Below, piece after piece: positions 24,885 through 38,400 of a stretch of DNA of 64,000 nt. Under the pieces are notes generated by a model. It saw only the letters and a list, made by a program, of their open reading frames with translations. It had not been told where the DNA came from and did not search any database. The stretch comes from Sapria himalayana. Taxonomy: Eukaryota; Streptophyta; Magnoliopsida; Malpighiales; Rafflesiaceae. How positions within the stretch are numbered: position 1 is the stretch's first letter; each line of letters begins with the position of its first letter. Made by a program: the position numbers and the translations under genes. The DNA lies in the NCBI GenBank assembly GCA_029783825.1, contig JAREIK010000506.1:636502-700501 (forward strand), in the 5' to 3' direction.

Positions 24885-27800
24885 GTCACTCATCGGCTAC
24901 ATATAATCATGTTGGTTCTTAGTATGATACTATACTCAAGAATTCATTATGCTTATTAACAAATTTAATTTATATGTATAGAATGAGTGTAAGGTTGTGA
25001 GTAGGAGAAGTTCATTTAAACCCAAATGATGTATTAGTATAGAAGTTTATATTATTACAAACTCATTGAATTTAAAAACTAAAAAACTTAATCACGCAGG
25101 ACATAGAATCCATACCAAGAAAGAGAGAGCGAGAGAGAGACAAATCTAGTATTATTAGGATAAAGACAAGTCTATTAAGGAGCCAAATAATCTTACAACC
25201 AATCCCTCTGATTTTGATCTTTTGATCATTCTCAAAAAGGAATGAAAGAATTGTACCGAGCATCTAATTTCATATATTTTCTTACTCTCATTTTATTTTT
25301 TTCTTTTATTTCTTTTATTTCTTCTCTTGGTTATACATATATATTCAAGTCTCCTTCTGAAGTATTATCTTATCCAAAATAACATCAAATTATGATTAAA
25401 AAAATGAATATTATCTACTCTAATTGGACTTGAGTACTAGTATCATGACATATGAACATAAATTCAAATGAAAAGATAAATCATATTAAGGCAAAACATA
25501 TAATAAGTGGATACACTCAAATATTTAGTGTAGACTCATGCCAATTATTCTCTTGTGAAGAATATGACCTTAGTACATATTTTCATTTCTCTTGCAACAT
25601 TTAATAATTAGATAATATAATAATTAGACGTGAAAAATATATTTCTTCATAGTGATCTTAAAGATGAGGTATATATGAAACAATCATTAGAGTTTAGAGT
25701 AGTACAATCATGTGTAGTTTATAAATTTAAAAAGATATTGTATAATCTTTAGAAATAACTGAGAGCCTCATTTTTATAGACAATCACTTCATTTAGATTA
25801 CATATATATGCCGCTAACTTTTTTTTCTTTTGAAAACATCTTTATGGTAGGATTATTAATTGATTGTCTTTATATATGATATTTTAATAATGTGAGATAA
25901 TAAATTGATAATTACTCAACTCAATAAATATTTTCATACATAATTTTAGATAATTTTAAGAACCTCAAAATATTTTTGATGCCTCTAGACTCTAGTTATG
26001 CTTTTGATAATCTTGTAGATGTTGGTCTTTTGAGTTATCCGCTAAAAGATACTTCTAGTAATCTAGGTACTAACTTCATTGCTTATATGATATGATATAT
26101 CTGATTGACTCTACAACTTATAGAAGAATCAAAAGAGATTAATTATATGACTATGATTAGATTAAATATAGTATATACAATTAGTATAGGTAGTCATTTC
26201 TGAGATTCTCCTCGACTAATTCACCTCAACATAGCTCTTCACATACTGAGGTATGTGAGAATGCCTTTAAGACTTGATATCTATTTTAGGGATCATGGGC
26301 ACCTAATGTTAACCGGGTATGAAAATTCGAGTTGAACAACAACATAAATTGAGAATACATTTGCGATAGAATTTTATATTTTTCTTGAAAACAATCTCGT
26401 TTCTTAGAAATATAAAACAGATAATTATTTTGAGATATAATACGGAGATAAAATTCAGAGAGATGATAACAATTATTTGTGAGATACTTTAGATGTATCA
26501 TCTGTTCAAGAAAATCAATGCATCATCTTTTCACATTAACATTTATTATAATTGTCAGACAATAAGGCTAGCATGGAATATAATATTTCAAGAACTAACG
26601 AAACAAGTCGAGATGAATTACTTTTCCTCAAGAAGAAGATTTATGATGAGATCATTATAATATACATTCTGATAGCAAAGAAGAGAGTGAATATCTTCAC
26701 AAATGTCTTGAAGAAGCTTCAGCTTATTTTTCTTTTCTCCAAACTGAGTGTTATCAGCTTGATAGAAGGTATTGAGTTTTTTATTTGTTTTTTTTTGATA
26801 CTTTTAATATGAGCACTTAGTCTCTATGTTGCCCTAATTATTTTTTTCCTATTATATAAGGATATTAATTATATGATATTTGAGATTGAGTATTTATTTT
26901 ATTTTTTGCATTTCAATTTGCAATATATGTATAATAGTTTCCACACATACTATATTCACATAGATAATATATTTTATGTGCTATCACGTACTAGACTTTA
27001 TGTATTAACACACTCGCATAAAATAAGATTATAAAAAGAAAAAAAATTATTTTCTTGAGAATGTTATGACAAAGATATAATATTAGTATTCCAAAATATT
27101 TTTGAAAAAGATATATTTTAATTTTAAATTACCTAATTAATTGAATATCTTTCTTTGATATTTCTCATAATATGTCTTTTCAGATTATATACCATAATGA
27201 ATGATTATTTAATTTACAGGTCAATATTTTTGTAAGCATTTACTTCATTCAAGAAATCTCCCTAAGGCATGACAAGATGACACTCACAATAATAAAATAT
27301 ATCTTTATTGATTAATCTATTATACAAAAAAAATACAAGTGACATTCGTGACAAGATAACTATCAGCAAGTGATAATATTATCTTTTTTGAGACTAATTT
27401 GTTCTTTATAGAGTTTAAACAGAATAAAGATTCTAGTGCGACACATAAATCTCTTACTTTTTCTTATTTCTCTAGTCTCACAGGAGCCTCCAACTTGTAG
27501 AGAATGTCATCTCTCAGTTACTTCTAAACATACAAATTCGTACTATGATAACTCTTTTGTGGAGTCATCAAATATATTAGCAAGTAAAAAATAAGTTGAT
27601 TCTAAATAGAAAGAAGTTTTCTTAGAAAATAAATTACCCTCCAGTACGGTCAAGCTAGAAATTCCCAAGTCATTTCAATCTCAAGATTTTGAGTATACTC
27701 TAGAGAAAGAATGCATTCAACCTATTCAAAGCAAAAGAAAGTATCATGAAAAGTCAAATGATCGTGTATATAACTATTTTTATTTTGATCTTTTAATTGC

Positions 27801-28500
27801 TCTCTATAAAAAAAAGAAAACTCTAATACCCTATTTTACAAACATTATTGCACTCATGTTTTTTCTCTTTTTTTATCTCTTTAATGTTTCTCTTCTCATT
27901 GCCAAGACACTTAAATCTTTTTCTAAAATATTATCTCATTCAGGATTATACCAAACCATAATGAAATACTTTGACTTTTGGCAAGGTCTATCATTGACAT
28001 CAAATGATTATTCACTATAAAGACTAGTCCAAATGAAAAGATAAATTTTCTAAAGATGAGAATCATTGCGAAGAAGTTTTTTCAAATATTTAAAATAAAT
28101 TATCAAAATATTTTTCTTAAGTGACTAAATAACATTAACATAAATATTTATACCACTAACAACCTCTCATATATTGATGTTACAGCAATTTGACATAAAA
28201 AATATTTCTTCATGATAAGCTTGAGAAAAAAGTAAATATAGAACAGTCACATGATTTTCATGTAGTAAAAGTATTCTGTTCAAATTTATAGATTACAAGA
28301 GGCCTTGCATAAGCTAAAATAATTCTCAATAACTTAGTTTATTAGATTTTAAATTATAAAATTTTTTAGTTTGCATAGTAGTATTATAGATTATTCTTTA
28401 TTTTATTTGATGAGTCCATATGATATATTTATCTTTCCGATTATGTATGTAGATATATACCTTTATGGAAGATGATGAATTGAGAATCAATCAACACAAT
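24885..28500. other. AT-rich stretch, no clear gene
   Basis: No intact coding region. Parts may belong to the 5' half of the decayed copia element whose RT lies at 28.5-30.0 kb, but no gag or integrase motif is clear enough to place. Confidence 0.45.
26330..26560 (+). repeat. dispersed repeat, copy 1
   Basis: It shares order and many words with 56590-56850: tagaattttatatttt, cttgaaaa, then gagacatttt- and catctgttc-like phrases. The function of the repeat is unknown. Confidence 0.55.
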
Positions 28501-28559
28501 GAGTATCGTTATCATTGATTCAAACAAATAGTCTCAAGAGGTACATATTTTGTAGGATA

Positions 28560-29880
28560 GAAGTGACTTACAACAACAAAGATGTTATATTATCATAGAT
28601 AAGATATGTAGTTAATACTTTCATTAAGATTAATCTTTTGGGTTGTGATCCAATACATACTTTCAATTAGAATTTGTACCTTTAAAGTCATCACTCTCAA
28701 AAAAAAAACTTGGAACTTTATTTCTAAACCTTTCAAGAAGCTTATAATAAGATGCAAATAGGTATATACTATCAAAATAAACATGATAAGAGAATAGAAA
28801 CAAATTAAGGCAACATTCACAATAAGAGAATTTACTCAAACATGCGGGATTAATTATTAGAATATCCAATATCTTAATTCGAATGGCCAAAATAATTTTA
28901 ATCTATATATATTCATCTTTGATTACTTCTCATAGGTAGTTAGTGTTTCAATTAGATATGAATAAAATTTTTATTTATTATCTTGAAATAGAAGTGCATG
29001 TAAAATAATCTCTAAGTATTTTTATTTTGAAAAGTACAAGATGATGGATAGATTAGTGAAAATATTATATGAGCTACAAGAAACACTAAGATCTTGGTTT
29101 AGTATATTTTTTAGCAATTACAAGCTCTAGACTTCACATAAATGTTTTAAAATATTTTTGTTTTTAACAATATAAATCAGATAATAATATTATCATGTTG
29201 CTAGTTTATGTCAATTATATCATTATCACAAATGATAAGTTGAAAATTTTTCAATGATATTAATTTCTTCAAACATAAGTCTAGATGAATGCTCATAAGC
29301 ATCTCAAATATTATATTAGAATTAAGATTTCATAATTAGAGGACGTGATAGTATTTTCTCAAAAAAAAAAAAAGACTTCATATTTAACAAAAATTTGATT
29401 TATTAGGTTGTGCACAACATATATCCATTACACCAAAGTTTGGATATTACTTATTATCCTGATTTCACAAACTATCTAAGGTTACTAGACCAGACATTGC
29501 ATGCATTTTATGAGATATATTATTGTTTATTATGAGATATAATATTGCGTATAATGGGAAGTGTGAAGAAAACAGCATGACTTAATATTTCCTTTAATGA
29601 ATGAACACATTGTGTTGGTGGCTTAATTTGTGAGAGTCTATGGTTTCAATAATGTGAGTTTTTGTAGATCTGACACTCACTTGGAGAGGTAGATTTTTTT
29701 GATACAGATTCTATAACTCGCATTTATGATGGTTAGACAGCTTGATACTTCAATGCATACATACCCACTAAAGATCAGGTTGCAAATATTTCCATGAAAC
29801 TCGCCATGAACCTCATTGTTATTCTGTCCTTCAAGATAAATATAATATATATCCATATTCCAGCTTGAGATGAGATGTTC
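28560..29880 (+). pseudogene. copia reverse transcriptase and RNase H remnant (copia-2)
   Basis: Plus-strand translation in shifting frames gives QLDMNKIF (for the LDVKNAF motif), then KILYELQETLRSWF (for the KALYGLKQ-PRAWF motif), LLGCAQHISITPKFGY and TRPDIACIL, and finally YIPTKDQVANI close to the RNase H end. Stops are frequent. It lies antisense to the host gene, just beyond its last visible exon. Confidence 0.75.
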
Positions 29881-30111
29881 AAGATATTTATGAACTTATT
29901 TTATCATTGCATTTAGTTATTTTCATTTAGAGTGCTCATTAATGATATATTCAGATTAGAATTTAGCATTATTATAAACACTACAGTAGTACTCTTTTTT
30001 AGTAATGAAATATTTTCAAGTTACAATTGTATTTTTCCTCATTCTCTCTCTTACTGCTCAACAATAATTCATACATATTATCACTCTATAATATTCTGAA
30101 TCTTTGATTAC

Positions 30112-30246
30112 CTCAAATGCTTTTCGGAAAAATTTATGAAGAAGCCCTTCATATTTCTTCCTTGTTGCCCCGATCCCAACAGCACTAGCATTAAATGCCA
30201 CCTGGGACTTCTGTACTGCAGTTTCATGTGCTTCCCTCAAAGCACC
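30112..30246 (-). CDS. GBPL: GBPL exon, helical domain, last visible
   Basis: This exon has 45 codons from GALREAHETAVQKSQVAF to LLHKFFRKAFE. The acceptor is gtttgcag and the donor GAG followed by GTAATC. In relatives the next exon begins with a DYK-type segment and leads into a long coiled coil; no such exon could be found at lower coordinates. The gene is therefore either split by a second intron of more than 30 kb or truncated. Confidence 0.9.
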
Positions 30247-32380
30247 CTGCAAACATTAGACATTTGAATTTTATAATAAGACCAGTTGAAAAATCAAATA
30301 AAATATATATCATTTACCTCTTCGGGTGGCACTGACCGATCAAAATTAGTCATATAAATCTCAGCTGCATTGTCATATGCTCCTCTACACTCTGCTTCTT
30401 CAACACTCTAAAATAAATTCAACAGTACAAACCAAAAAAAAATGAAAAAAAAAAACAGCATAATAATTTCTTTTGGTGTTAGTCTTTCATGGGTTCATAA
30501 ACATGAGCTCAGTTTTGGCAACCTCAAACATGAATGTTTTAAATTTTTAATACATATGTCACTAGAAAACCAGGAATCATTAAACTATTTATTAGAGCTC
30601 ACATGCATAAACAAGTCATAAACAAACCCATATTTTCTAATAATGAAGTGCTTAAAATTTTCAGATGTTCAAAAAAGAAAGTAAATGCATCTTTTTGAAA
30701 TTGTATATTTATACATTTTTTAAGTAACTAAAATGCATACATTACTTTTTAGATTAATATATGCAAATATATCACAAATTTATCACTAGTTTTTTTATTA
30801 TTCTTCCATTAACATATTTTAAAAAAATTACCAAATGAAATTGTTAAAAAGTCATTTCTCTGTGAGACTGATTTGACAAAACACTGTTAAAAAATCTTAC
30901 ATTCAAAACCATTGATCAAATGTTTGCAGCTGTGAGTTGAGAACAGAGAACCAAAAGCTGCATTTCAGCCATGTTATATAGAATTTTATAGTTTAATGTT
31001 GGCATTATTCATTGTTTGTGGGCATCACTAACTGCCATCAGCAAGTCATTATTTCACCATAGGAAGAGTTGCATTGGGCGACATAAGTTCATTTTCCATA
31101 TAAATTACATGTAATTCAAACTCAGCACCATTAATTATAGTTAGTAAAAAATAATAATCAAAAAACTCATGACAATAAATCTCGCTCGATACAATGTATA
31201 TTCTAGGATCATATATAGAAAAATAACATCACTCATCAACATGATTCGTAAATATACACAACAAAAAATTTAAAGAAAATAAAAAAAAAATAAAACATTC
31301 TCAAAACACTAATTAATATGCTGCTAATCTAATCTATTTCACGAATATACATTATGGCTATCATCACATTTTGGATAGTCGTTATAAAAAAGAAATAATT
31401 TATCATTATTTGTATCATTAGCCTTTACAACAATAATTCGAGATCAAATATGTCACTGGGTTATTATCACAGTAATGAATATTAAGAGAAATAAATAAAA
31501 ATATAATAATTCTCAAATAAATATATGATTCAAAGAATCTTAAAAGTAGTTGTGATCATCACCCAGTGCTTTGCATCTTCATTAAATATGAAGGCTACCA
31601 ACTATCTTCAACTCATTGATAAAACAAAATTAGCTCCAAAAAATAATAATAATTATTGCAAGTCAAATCTCTTAAAGTTTTAGTAGTAGTCAGGGAAAGA
31701 GCGAGGAAAAAAAAGAGAGATGAGACAGAAAGACAGAAACTGAGAAAAAAAATCAAAAAAAAAAAAAACATAAAATAATTTTCATATCTCAAAAAACTAA
31801 AACATAACAAAATATTTACTCAATTTGAAATAGCTCACATATCATATGCCTCTACACAAATTTAAAACAAAAAATAAATAACACTAATCTTCAACATCTC
31901 CTCTAAAACTAATTTATATTTCACAAAATATTGTTAATCTAAATTACTATACAAATATGCATTATGGCTATAATCATATATTGGATATTATTAAAGAAAA
32001 AGAAATATTTTATCTTTATTTATAATATCCAATTGTAGAAAATTAATCTAAGACCAAATATATCAATGTCTTACTATATCAATAGAAAATAATGAGAAAT
32101 AATTAAAGATATAATCTTATCAAGTTGATGTTTAATTTAAAGAATCTCAACATTGCATCTGCATTGAATCTAAAGACTACCAATTATCTCATAATAATTT
32201 ACCTCATTATGTACTTGTCCATGTAACAAAATTACCTCTAAAAATAATAATAATTGTTGCAAGTAGAACACCTTAGAGTTTCAATATGGTCGGAGAGAGA
32301 AATATGCAAAAGGATAGAGGAGAGAGCAAGAGAGAGAGAGACAAAAAAACATTAAATTATTTTCAATAACTCAAGAACTA

Positions 32381-32426
<46 letters not shown>

Positions 32427-35400
32427 ATTGAGACAGATAACATATCAAATGCATCCACACAAACTAAAACAAAAAATAAATAATCAAATGACATTAAACT
32501 TCATAATCTCATTTCAAATTGGAAGGTATGTTTCACAAATACTCATTTTGAAAAAGATAAAAGGCACATATGATCCTCTAAGCACTTTCATAAATATCTT
32601 AATAATTTATTTGTTGATAAACACATAGATAATAACTATCAAAATCATCCTAGATTTTTATTTCATATGAAATAACAATCAACTTGTTAAAACAAGATAA
32701 TACTAAAAATATAAATACAATAATACTCTAAGAAAATTATTGCATTAAATACTCTTATATAATGTACACGAATAATAAAGACAACCCAAAGATAGAGTAT
32801 TCTCATTAAAAATACAAAAAAAATAATAAAAAAATAATAAAAAAATAATAAGATAGTAATAAAAATTAACAAAACCAAGCTAGAAGAAAAGAAAAGTAAG
32901 TTAAGACTTATTCAAGAGATTCATCAAGATATTTATTGACTGCTATGTTCTCTGAATATTTTCTTTTAGAAAAAAAAAGTCTACCATTATTAGTTTCATC
33001 CGCTAATGAAATATTAGAATTAATATTAAATATCTCATTGTTCGATTATCACAATAAAAATAATGAAAGAAAAGAGTGCATATCTAATCTCCACAAATAA
33101 ATGTCTCGGCCAAAATGTCACAAATGACTATCAACATCATTTTAAATTCTACTTCAACTAAATCTCAAAATAAATGTCTTACTTTTGTAAGAGACAATGT
33201 TGCCTCTAAGAATAATACAAAAAAAAATCATTATATACCTATTCTTTATGCATACTCATGCCTAATTAAAATCAAGAAAATAAACTTGTAGATTTATTCA
33301 TGATTCTTGAAAAAGATCGCAAATCTTATAGATTTATTCATATATCTCATTTTTCAAAAAATTATGTTAAAATAAACTTGAGAAAAAAAATCTAGAAAAT
33401 AACTAAATATACTAACCTTAAATAATATATTTAGTCTGGTCATAAACTAATAGTTAATCTCTAATATCAAAGGTAAAATTACTTAATTTCTCATATCAAA
33501 TTTTCCTATGAATAATATATTCAATTTAATGGATCATATCATATGTAAGATTAGTACCTAAATAAATTTAAATATCTACTATAGCACAATCCAAAAGATC
33601 AATTTCTAAAAAAAAATATTAAGTATATATCTCATATGTCTCAAGATGATACCTTTATAAAATAAGTCATCTCTATGTCAAAAAATATCTAAATTCTCCA
33701 AATTCCTTTATCTGAAACTATGTTTGAATAACGAATATACTTATTAAGTTAAGTAATATTCAACTCGTTATCTTTCATAATTAGAATATCATTTATATAT
33801 ATATTTAGCGAAATCATCATGCTTTCAAGATTTCTTTAGAAGAATAAATAAAAATTAATAACAGATTTGCATAACATAATTAAAATGATTTCATATGAAA
33901 ATATCACAAATCAAATTCTTTGTGACTATTTTAGGCCATACAATACCTTCCACAATCAACAAAATGCACTTGATTATTTTTCTCGAAATCCAAGCCCTTC
34001 CAATATATACTTTCGCCTCAAGGTCAATGTGAAAAAATATATTTTCACATCTAATTGATATATCTTTCAACTATAAAATATTATAAGATAAATAAGAATA
34101 CATATTTTGATCATCATGATCACTGAAGAATAAGTATTTTGATAGTTCATATAAAATATGTAAGTGAATTTTCTCGTTACATGTCTCAAGATTGAGAATG
34201 ATATTTTTTAGGTAACACAAAATATCACAAATCTAAGTTTCGATCATAAAATTTACATTTAGTTTATAAATTATGAAAGATATTTTAATTAGAAAAACAA
34301 TAAAATACATTTAAGTGTATGTGGGTTTTTGTATGAACTACTAGAATACACTCAAATATTTTGTGCGAGTTCTTACTCACACAAGCTTGGTGAGCAAAAT
34401 AAAAATCTCTTATATGTTTTCCTAATTAATGTACTTTATATTTTAGCATAGAAACATTTGAAATACTAGGATTTAGCATCCTCAATTTGGCTAGTGATAA
34501 ATGATCAAATTGAAAAATAATAAAGTAGTAGATCAATAACACTTAAATATCTAATATGATATAGCAGTATTAGAAAAAAATATATATAGAACACTACTCA
34601 TTCCAAATAAAAGTTATTAACAAAATCTTTCAATCTTATAAATAAATATTAATAAAAAATAAAATGAAGTCTAAGATGTGTTACCTAAAAAAATAAATCA
34701 CAAAAACAAGATTGATTGAATAATTATGAATAAATAAAATTGATAAAAAAATAAAAAATCAAGTTAAATATTATCATAAATAATAATTTTTGATGATGTG
34801 TCATTTGTGATTATAACATTCAATGAATATGAGAAAAAAAATAGTCAAAAAATAATTATTAGCTCATAAATCAATAATTCATAAGTCAAATTAAAAGATT
34901 AATCACTAAACTCGAAGTATTTGAAGACTGAAAAGAAAATGGTTTGTTTCTTACCTACAAGGAATTCTATATATTCCCCTCAACACTTTGTAATACTCTC
35001 AATTGCATTTCCAGAAATAACTCCCAACTATTATTTTTGATGTGGCCCATCTTCATGCAATCTACACACTAATTTGAGGCTCTCACGAATCTACCTCTAA
35101 TATCACTAGTACTCCCTCAGCCCCTAGCACATGTTAAATGGAAAATTTTTTTAGTAAATCTTAGTCAACCTCATATATATTGAATTGACTAGTAGTGCAA
35201 CACTAGTCTAGCAAGAAACTCTTAATCTTCCAAGAATTAGTTAAGGAATATTAAAAAATTGTCTAGTAGTACATACTAAAATAATATGCAAAGAAATCGC
35301 ATCATATATCTTTCTCTTTCTCATATATCTATATATATATATATATCAATCTCTATTAGTATAGCCTCTAAGAATCACTTAGTAAGCTAAATGAAGTGGG

Positions 35401-38400
35401 TAAAGTGATCAATGACATACTAAAGCTATCAAGTTCCATAAATTGTAAAACCATAATATATACTTGTATCATCTAAAAAAAATTTAGTAACATTGTTAAC
35501 TGTCATAAAATCTTATATGTCGTACAAGATTACATTATTAAAATTGACTCTAACTCAATAAATTACCACATGACAATCAAAACACGAGAGTTAATTTATA
35601 GTATTTTTTTGTATCTCAATGCTGAGAAGTTCATTTGTCATGTGGTCCTCATCTCATAACTAGAAAACCATGTGCGAACTCTCATAGCCTACTATATATA
35701 ATTTGTGTCTGAGCATCTAAAAAATAATCATTGAAATCTTAACATCTTTCATATGTAAATAAATATGCGACACATCATGGAACAAATCACATAGTACACT
35801 TATTCAGTCCACAATACATTGCATGGTTACTTGCACAATCATTGCATCCATTGTACAGAATTAATTCATATATGTGCGCAAACATTGCACTCATTGTGCA
35901 CTAGACAATCACCAAATAGCACGATGATGTACCTCATTGCACACATGAAGCATCATGTACGTTGATAAAGTGTGCATCAACATCTATCACATGTGAAATA
36001 TGTTATCATATAAACATCGTGCACACTCATGAATTGTTACACGAATGAGCACACATGCACTATGTTGTTAGGGTGCATGCATATTTCTCTAAAACACCCC
36101 AAGGTTTGCTTTATTTGATTTGGTTCTAATATTATATGAAAACTCATCATAAAATATAAGACTTGATAAAAAAAACTTCATAGAAATCATGAATGTACAA
36201 AAAATATATATGATTAGGATTATGTTTGAGGTGGGACAAATATTGATACAACCATAAAACATATAATAAAAAATAAAACAAAACAAATTCATATTATACA
36301 ATTAGAATAAATATAAATTAAATGATAACTTACTTGTTATCTCAAATAACAATCAAATTATTATCATGAACTAATAAAAAATAATTTTGTTTTGTAAATT
36401 TTTCTGATAAAAGATAAAAAAAGTCAGAACATACAAACACATGCTAAAAAAATCATTACTTTCAATTTCCAAAACCAAACATCTAAAAATTATTTCAGTA
36501 CCATATACGATTTATCACAATATGATTATCATTTAGTTGATCAACCAATCATTCAAAATAATCTACTAAAACTATAAGTATCTTAATTGATATTTGGAGA
36601 AAATATAAATGAATAATTTCATTTCAATTTATCATATATAAGTAGCAATGATACTTATTTATAAAAAAGAAAAAAAAAAACTTATGTTTATAGCTGTTCA
36701 CGACTGTCCACAGCTGTTTATCACAGCTATTCACAACTATTAATAGATGTTCACACATAATATATTAAACTCCCCCGCAAGTTGGGTTGTAAGTGTTAAG
36801 CAACCCTAGCTTGGAACCTAATTGACCAAATCATTTCCTTGGCAAGGCTTTGGTGATAATATCTACTGTCTATTGGGCTATAAAAATATAAGATAAATTC
36901 ACAACTTTATTTTCAATATTTTATTTGATGAAATATCGATCTATCTCCACATGTTTGATTCTATCATGATGAATCAGATTTTTTTAGAAGTGTCAACCTG
37001 GCCGGCCCGGCACGAGGCACAGTACGGTTCGGCCGTGCCTGGGCCAGTGTCGTGCCCGGGTTAGGCACGAGCAGTGCCGTGCCTGGCCCGGCACGGTTCG
37101 GCCCGTGGCACGGCACACCGGCACTGGTTCTGCCCGTGCCGGTCTCACTCGCAGGGTCGAGCTAGGCTCCATGAGGGCCGAGGCCCTTTGCCGGTTTGCC
37201 CCGAACCGACCCAAGACCCCAACGGGAAAAAAATTAAAAAAATCCTAATAATATTTATTTTCAGCCGTTGGATTCGCCTCCAACGGCTAGGGGGCAGAAT
37301 CCAACGGTCCTCATGATTTTGCCCCCTAAATAATTATTAAAAATTCAAAAAAATATAAAAATAATATCTTTTTTTATAAAAAAATAATATCTTTAATCTA
37401 TAAATTATATCCCCCTCCCTTTAACATTTATGTTTTTCAAAAACAAAAATTCTCTGAAATCTTTCTCTTTCTCTCACAAAAACCTTGCTTCTCTCTCTCG
37501 GGCCTCGGAATTTTGCTTTCGGCTTAGATTTTCTTGAAACTCGACTTGAGTTTTGAACATTAGAGCTTGACTGCGGTGCACCGTGCACGTGACCGACCTC
37601 ACTGCTTTTACCGGGTAATTTATTTTACGGTTTTTTTACTTTTTCTCTCTCTTAAGTTTCTCTCTCTAGACAAAAATTAGGAAAAATAAAAATCATAAAA
37701 AATGACAAATACACCTGACACGTATTTAAATTTGAAAAATGAAAATATTACACAGAGGTTTGAGACTGCTGAAACTTTGGTTTTTCCAGTCGTCTCAACC
37801 CAAAGTTCTAAAAAACAAAAAACTAGGAGGACTTCTGTAGTTTAGACTCATTTTAAAATCATAACACAAAAAAATGTTAAGGGTGAGGAACAAGAAATGT
37901 CACAGTGCAAATATTGTATGAGACTATTAACATGCAAGAGTTCATTTGGGACTTGGCACCTTAAGAGGCATGCCGAATTATGCACCAAAAAACATTGACC
38001 CTTAGATCCTAGGCAAACCCAACTTGGCATTACACTTTTTGAGACTGGATCGAGTTCAGTCTCAAAGTCTACTCCATTTGTATACTCCAGCGAGTTGGGT
38101 AGGGACGGCATGGCCAGGCTCATCACATTGATGGGTCTTCCGATCAGATTTTCGGAAGATCCAAGGGTAGTGGGCATCATGCAGACTCATTTTCAACCTT
38201 CCTATTATAGGATTCCTAGGTCCACATCTAGGAATGACATACTAAAAATATATAAGTTAGAAAAATAAAAAATTATTAAGGAATTTATGGCATATAGTGT
38301 AGTGGTGTCTGTGACGTCCGATATATGGACAAGTCATGATGATTCTTCTTATGCATGTCTCACGAGCCACTATGTAGATTCTAACTGGACAATCAATAAA

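Noticed and set aside
36989..37316. CpG-island-like promoter of a host gene at 37 kb (and similarly at 46, 50.6 and 61.8 kb)
   Set aside because: The GC-rich stretches are the terminal zones of hAT elements, bounded by target duplications, not host promoters.
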